A stretch of DNA of 64,000 nt from Siderastrea siderea. Lineage: Eukaryota; Cnidaria; Anthozoa; Scleractinia; Rhizangiidae. Location: NCBI GenBank assembly GCA_964030785.1, contig OZ034968.1, positions 28,296,186 to 28,360,185 on the forward strand. The letters run 5' to 3'. Position 1 is the stretch's first letter. The number at the start of each line of letters is the position of its first letter. Positions 60,101-64,000 of the stretch are shown here, piece after piece. The position numbers and the translations under genes are program-made. The notes under the pieces were generated by a model. It saw only the letters and a program-made list of their open reading frames with translations, did no database searches and was not told where the DNA came from.

Positions 60101-63100
60101 TTCCAAAACTTTTGCCACTTCGTTCACTTTTGAGCAGTTTTATTCATTCATTCAGCTTTGCAATGAAATGCTGCAACTCTTCGGAAGGTTTTGGCGCCTG
60201 TTTCATTCAGCCATGTGATTGATTCTTAATTGTACCCTTTTTATCTCTCTTATCTCTTTTCTCATTTTCCCTTTCTTTCTTGATTAAAAAAAATAGTGGC
60301 TTGCTGGATATCAAATATGATTATAACCAACTTGGTGCTACGCGCCTCATTGGTCATCTGTCATTCGATATCCAGCATGTCCTTGTGGAATAATTGTTAA
60401 ATATAATTCTGTTTCAGGCTCTGCCTTACTTCAGGTAAATTCACCCCAACAAGTGTTTCTCGCCGTTAATGGGGTACTTGAATTGAACTGTTCCTTTAGT
60501 GAACCAACCCATGATCTTCATCCAACTCTGTTACTGTGGAAACATAATAACACGTGGCTGCCCAATAGCAGTTATGTTGTCAATAACAACACAGTTCAAC
60601 TGAGGATAAGCCATGTTGGTTATGAGGATGCCGGAGTTTATGGATGTGGAGTGCCTCACAATTCTTCACAATTCCAAAATGTTTCCACGCCAAACATCAC
60701 AGTTGTTGTTGGAGGTATGAAAATTACAGTGCTATGTAAATTAATGTAGGTTGACAGTGTCTTTGGAGTCTTGATTCTTGACTACTGTACATTGTAGGTT
60801 CTCAATATTTGACTCTCACAAGAATCAAGTACTGAGAAATTACAAGTTGAACATCAAGAAGTGAATCAAGTATGAAGACTTGCAAGAATCAACAAAATTT
60901 AAATGACGATATTGTACTTGACTGATTCTCTGTCAGACTGTTGTACATGTATGTAACGGATTCCTCAATAGACTAATTGAGCAAATTAACAAATTGCAAC
61001 GTAAAGAGAGCATCTCAGTAAAACCTTGCCTTTGTGATCACTTCTGCTGGGTTCACATGCTTAATTAAATAATTATATTCTGTAGAGTAAAATAAATATT
61101 GAATAAAATACTAATTAAAAGAATTATAACAATTAAAGACAAATGAATGGCAAGTGTCTTCTCGCTTGATTTCAAAGTGTTACTGAAAATAGCTGGCCGT
61201 ATAGACCCATTAACACCCAAGACATTGCTTCATGGGCACAAAATTGGCAAGTTCACCTGCAAGTTCTTATATCTGTAGACAAAGTAACAATGATAAGTCG
61301 GTAAATTATGATCGTCCGGTTGAGTACTAGCTGTATTTAATAAAGTATCTACCTACCTCTACATACCTTGTCCTGAGAAGGACTGTTTGTGGTGACATTG
61401 ACTGACGTTTCGACAACCTTAGCGGAAGTCGTGATCAGAGTTAAGAGTCTTGACTCTGATCATGACTTCTGTTTAGGTTGTCGAAATGTCAGTCAATGTC
61501 ACCACATACAGTCCTTCCCAGGGCTATGTACACTCACCCGGATGATCATAATTTACCGACTTATGATATGACTCCTGGGTTCAAACCATTTAAAGGAACA
61601 ATGATTGCCAAATGACTGCCCATTTCAAGATGCATGTAATCGTGAGTTACTTAAAGAAATTTTGAATAAGTGCTTCTCTCTAATATTAGCACTGACCTGG
61701 GCACTGAACAGATATAATTATTAAAATTAATGTTTGGAACCTAAAAACAAAATGCCAAATGTGATTGATAAACGACCCTGCAGGCACATTATTTTAATTA
61801 GTTCATTTATAGCATTATAGTCTCCTAATGTAGTCTAGAAGACCAATGACTGAAAAACAGCTAAGGTCATGGTTGCCGTAACAATAATGATGACGGTTAT
61901 TTTTTGTTTGTTTCTTTCATTCTGTTTACTTGCAGAAAAGCCCAGACTCAAACAGGTTGCAGTTGTGAATGTGTTTGGCAAGCCAGTTCAGGAACTAACT
62001 TTGCAGTGGGTAGCACTGGATGTCAACTTGACATACAAACTGTTCATTGGTCGAAGCCCTTATACAGAACATTATTCACTTTGTCAGTTTCATAACTCAG
62101 CATTTTGTACACGGATACCAAAGAATAAGCATGAAGTGTTATCATGTCATGTCGAGAAGAAGGTTCTTGGACACTTGTTTCACTGGCAGGAGTTAACTGT
62201 ATCAGAGCCCTGTGGCAGTAACTATCCCAACAGATGTGATACCTTTTGTGCCAAAGTAGTGGTAGAAAATGCTTTTGGTGCAAGTGAGAGCGTGTCATGG
62301 TCGAACTTGAAGATGAAAGGTAAGATTCAACTGCTGATGTTCGTGTACATGTAAGTTATTAGTAGGTATCATGAAAACTGGTAGATAAGCCGCACTTTTT
62401 TACAGTGTACCTGAAGTTTTCTTTCCAAATGAGTGGATGCAGCTCAAAATTGACACTTATCTGGGAGAATAATTATTTAAAAATATTTGAATCTTAGAAT
62501 CTCATTCAAAAGATTCCAGTCCAACTCCTCTCCTTCCAATCACTACAGCCCCGGTTACTGAGGTTTTCTTATAATTTGCAAATCGTACAACTTCTTGAAA
62601 AACTGCCTTTAATACACGTAATTGAAGACATGATGGTAAAAAAGTAGCTGTGTTAATTAGAAATACTGTTATCTTTCATGTGCTCACAAGTAGACATGTA
62701 CATCAGTAACTGTTGACATTTATTTAACACTACAAGTATTTCAAAGCTACAGTCACTGTGATAAATGTGGATTTGACACTTGTCTACTAAGTTACCATTT
62801 AATAGACTTGTGTATGAAGTTCAAGTATCTTGGGCCCCTTGTGTAACTAAAAAGTGCTCTGAATTCTGCAACCCTGGAGTGAAGCAGTGGAGCTGTAGAG
62901 CCCAATTTTCTCATCTCCCAGCCCCAGAGCCCTGCATTTTTAAGCCCAGAGTCTAGGACCCCCGAGCCTCTTTGGGATGCTGGCAATAAAACCTGTTGAA
63001 GTACATGTAAGTTGATACTTGTAGATGTTCTGAATGCATGCACTATCTACTCATTTTCCAGCACAGTGCCCACCTCTTCAGAATGTAAATGTGTCAATGA

Positions 63101-63207
63101 ACGAGCAAAGGATGACAGTCAGTTGGAAGCACCCACTTCTTGTTTGGAAGAATTTCTCAGTCCACTATTACCTATCATACAATGTAACACAAGTTCTGAC
63201 TGGAACG
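52490..63207 (+). CDS. Type I cytokine-receptor-like protein with Ig domain (gp130/IL-6R-like), 5' part
   Basis: Partial gene, continuing past the window. Exons: 52490-52577, 60418-60714, 61936-62319, 63062-63207; all junctions are phase 1 and fit. Residues 1-21 are a signal peptide. Residues 31-128 form an Ig domain with Cys54, Trp70 and the DAGVYGC motif ending at Cys106. Residues 130-256 form a cytokine-receptor homology domain whose last strand reads [15 protein letters not shown], very like the corresponding V-x-A-E-N-A-L-G region of gp130. From about 257 another FN3 domain begins ([16 protein letters not shown]). The last donor could be at 63208 (phase 0, as in the minus-strand gene) or at 63212. 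An Ig-CHD-FN3 order is that of gp130 and IL-6-receptor-type receptors. The 7.8 kb first intron is packed with mobile elements. Confidence 0.78.
53932..55139 (+). mobile_element. pogo/Tigger-like DNA transposon, degraded
   Basis: Terminal inverted repeats of about 25 bp (CTGTATTTATTCGCCTATAA... and its complement, with one or two changes) with TA at 53930-53931 and 55140-55141. The inside keeps parts of a CENP-B/pogo-type transposase. Lies in intron 1 of the plus-strand receptor. Confidence 0.75.
54190..55032 (+). pseudogene. pogo/POGK-like transposase remnant
   Basis: Pieces in order: a helix-turn-helix ([20 protein letters not shown]), then [18 protein letters not shown] up to 54408 with a GTGAG donor-like end. 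An acceptor at about 54660 leads to [19 protein letters not shown], a second DNA-binding piece with [14 protein letters not shown], and the start of the DDE domain at NMDETPM. Stops and frame changes break it, and the catalytic core after the first Asp is missing. Confidence 0.65.
55256..55289. repeat. (TA)n microsatellite
   Basis: About 16 TA units directly before the repeat element at 55290. Confidence 0.9.
55290..55726. repeat. Short copy of a 'TTAAAAACTGGACTAG' element
   Basis: Nearly the same sequence as both ends of the longer copy at 58735-60405, but lacking its central part. It ends with the hairpin GGATATCAAATGATTATAACC / GGTTAT...CATTCGATATCC and is framed by (TA)n arrays. An internal-deletion derivative of the longer copy. 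Confidence 0.65.
55727..55760. repeat. (TA)n microsatellite
   Basis: About 16 TA units directly after the short element copy. Confidence 0.9.
55990..56810 (-). mobile_element. Penelope-like retroelement fragment, GIY-YIG part (copy 1)
   Basis: Minus-strand reading gives, in order, a conserved reverse-transcriptase C-terminal region ([38 protein letters not shown]), a Cys-rich piece ([16 protein letters not shown]) and a GIY-YIG-type nuclease region ([40 protein letters not shown]). The final 122 codons (55990-56358) are open; upstream there are stops near 56450. Truncated, no reverse-transcriptase core. Confidence 0.65.
56880..57130. repeat. (TA)n arrays around a Penelope terminal segment
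   Basis: TA/TATG arrays at 56880-56984 and 57092-57128. They flank the segment 56985-57091 that contains the ribozyme-like core. Confidence 0.85.
56996..57019 (+). ncRNA. Hammerhead-ribozyme-like core
   Basis: CTGATGA is followed by a perfect 4-bp helix (GGTC-TAA-GACC) and then GAAAC, the invariant hammerhead arrangement CUGAUGA - stem II - GAAA. A GTC triplet, a usual cleavage site, lies just upstream at 56985-56987. Hammerheads are known in the terminal repeats of Penelope-like elements, and Penelope fragments lie on both sides. Stems I and III were not proven. Confidence 0.5.
57296..57319 (-). ncRNA. Decayed inverted copy of the hammerhead-like core
   Basis: On the minus strand: CTGACGA - GGTC-TAA-GAGC - GAAAC. 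One invariant base (T to C) and one stem II pair are changed, so it should be inactive. Its flanks (57222-57330) mirror 56985-57093, showing two oppositely oriented terminal repeats. Confidence 0.45.
57970..58437 (-). mobile_element. Penelope-like retroelement fragment, GIY-YIG part (copy 2)
   Basis: Minus strand: [20 protein letters not shown] and [15 protein letters not shown], an in-frame TGA, then RFRNHKSAM and, in the 57970-58209 frame, a C-terminal region ([25 protein letters not shown]). This is the GIY-YIG nuclease end of a Penelope-like element of a different subfamily from copy 1. The inverted ribozyme-like core at 57.3 kb is in the right place and strand to be its 3' repeat. Confidence 0.6.
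58735..60405. mobile_element. Long copy of the 'TTAAAAACTGGACTAG' element, with nested insertion
   Basis: Ends match the short copy at 55290-55726 closely (left from ATTAAAAACTGGACTAG, right through the GGATATC hairpin). The middle holds a nested TIR element at 58955-59467 and about 650 bp of further sequence not present in the short copy. No transposase recognised. It ends about 12 bp before the Ig exon of the plus-strand receptor. Confidence 0.55.
58955..59467. repeat. Nested TIR element with CAGACCTGCCAAC ends
   Basis: CAGACCTGCCAAC at the left is repeated inverted as GTTGGCAGGTCTG at the right. GAAAT is found next to both ends. The inside has repeated CTCCAGGTTT / CTCCAGATTT words. hAT-like MITE, inserted in the larger element. 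Confidence 0.6.
60418..60714 (+). CDS. Exon 2 of plus-strand receptor: immunoglobulin domain
   Basis: 98 codons between acceptor TTTCAG and donor GGAG|GTATGA, phase 1 both sides, the usual phase of mobile Ig exons. Cys-Trp-(D-x-G-x-Y-x-C) pattern complete. Six or more N-x-S/T sites. The minus-strand paralogue lacks this exon. Confidence 0.85.
61291..61568. repeat. Foldback hairpin element, arms about 125 bp
   Basis: ATAAGTCGGTAAATTATGAT at the left returns inverted at 61545-61568. In the centre, GACATTGACTGACGTTTCGA meets its near-complement. It sits in the intron between the Ig and cytokine-receptor exons. Confidence 0.7.
61936..62319 (+). CDS. Exon 3 of plus-strand receptor: cytokine-receptor homology domain
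   Basis: 127 codons, starts [10 protein letters not shown] after TTGCAG, contains at least six cysteines and ends with the ENAFGASES strand before donor AAAG|GTAAGA. Phase 1 both sides. Confidence 0.85.
63062..63207 (+). CDS. Exon 4 of plus-strand receptor: first half of FN3 domain
   Basis: Encodes [20 protein letters not shown] and the following strand up to VLTGT. The conserved Trp and the phase 1/phase 0 boundaries match exon 3 of the minus-strand gene. The other half of the domain is not in the remaining 800 bp. Confidence 0.75.
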
Positions 63208-63879
63208 GTAGGTAACATGATTGTGTTAAATATTATTTTATAAGTTTGCTAGCAGAACCCGTGGTGGCCTGCTATGCCATCTCCTGTTGTGTTTCCTGTT
63301 CAAGTGGGCATCCTAGCCTGTTCCAGGCTCCAAGATATAGTCGGAAAAGTGGATCGAGAAAACAAATTGGAGCGAAAAATGCATGGGGGCTGGGGAGAGA
63401 CCACGCGTGGGAGCCTGTAAGCATTGTTTTACATACCTCATTCCAGTATACCAGCTCCTGGTATACCCTGTGATTGGTCAGTTTTGACAGTTTGCATCAA
63501 CACTTACGTCAATCATGATCACTTGGCTTCATGCACGCAGCAGAGTCAAAACATGGCGAGCATGTCAGATGCCCGTGCTTTGATTTCTGTGAGTCGAGGT
63601 AATTGCTTACATGTTCATCAGATTACACAGAAGGTAGAATTGCCTCCGATTCATGAAAAAAAATTGTAGCTCTACCTCCTTTTATCTGAATTTCAGGGAT
63701 TTTTCTTTTTGATGTGTACTTGGGGACTGGCACTAACTACACATGCGCAATGTCGATTTTTTAAATCCAGATGTTCATCCTCATTCATTTCACCTATGTA
63801 GCAGCACAAAATGCTGCAAAACAGTGTATCCACAAAAATCCCATAGCAACACCAGATCTGTAGTTAAGGGTTCTTCCCC
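63208..63879. other. Intron of plus-strand receptor, repeat-like
   Basis: Contains a GC-richer stretch from about 63305 (CCTGTTCCAGGCTCCAAGAT) to 63660 that looks like an interspersed repeat. No further receptor exon found. Confidence 0.4.
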
Positions 63880-64000
63880 TTTAACCCCTTAAACCCTAAG
63901 CCCCGATGAAAATGAAATTTCTCTTTACATGATCACTACTTGTTTGAATGTTCAAGTGATGAGAATAAAGGAAATGATCACTAAGGATAGGATGTCTTGA
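63880..64000 (+). repeat. Interspersed repeat, cut by the window end
   Basis: Contains the same ATGAGAATAAAGGAA-TGATCACTAA-GAT-TCTTGA block as 1120-1160. The preceding bases (AACCCTAAGCCCCGATGAAA) probably belong to it. Confidence 0.45.

Noticed and set aside
1..64000. CRISPR arrays, bacterial operons or ribosomal RNA genes
   Set aside because: No spaced direct-repeat array, no long prokaryotic-style frames and no rRNA-like blocks were seen; all long genes are split by GT-AG introns.

Overview
The window looks like nuclear DNA of an anthozoan cnidarian, most likely a stony coral or sea anemone; the species cannot be fixed from sequence alone. It is AT-rich, with short exons split by GT-AG introns and many short inverted-repeat elements. 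It also carries three small secreted precursors of the Antho-RWamide neuropeptide type, a peptide family first isolated from sea anemones. No bacterial operons, CRISPR arrays or viral genes were seen.

Left part (about 1-32 kb): three paralogous RWamide precursor genes lie in about 30 kb, one on the minus strand (about 2 kb) and two on the plus strand (about 21.5 and 30.5 kb). Each encodes a hydrophobic signal peptide of about 26 residues followed at once by one Gln-led peptide ending in RW-Gly-Arg or RW-Gly-Lys-Arg, which are amidation and cleavage signals. The predicted products are pQGLRWamide (same sequence as Antho-RWamide II), (p)QQDILRWamide and pQLPGIRWamide. All three share one gene plan: an acceptor just before the ATG, a coding exon of 190-196 bp ending in phase 1, and a tiny diverged last exon. 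The DNA between them is non-coding, with foldback/MITE-like repeats, microsatellites and diverged tandem repeats.

Right part (about 37-64 kb): two type I cytokine-receptor-like (gp130/IL-6-receptor-like) genes are arranged head to head, with start codons only 181 bp apart (52308 minus, 52490 plus). The minus gene can be assembled completely: nine exons, all phases compatible, 1467 coding bases, 488 aa, giving signal peptide, three fibronectin-III-like domains, one transmembrane helix and a short tyrosine-containing tail. The plus gene has a signal exon, an Ig exon, a cytokine-receptor homology exon and the first half of a fibronectin-III domain, then runs out of the window. Matching exon phases suggest the pair arose by duplication. 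The shared promoter contains ETS-, CCAAT-, YY1- and TTCN4GAA (STAT-type) motifs.

The receptor introns hold most of the mobile DNA: a hAT-type pseudo-transposase (39.9-41.9 kb), a 1.85 kb tandem duplication with a type II membrane N-terminal exon intact in one copy only (44.4-48.1 kb), several MITEs, a pogo/Tigger-like element with TIRs and TA target sites (53.9-55.1 kb), and Penelope-like GIY-YIG fragments with a hammerhead-ribozyme-like core (56-58.4 kb).
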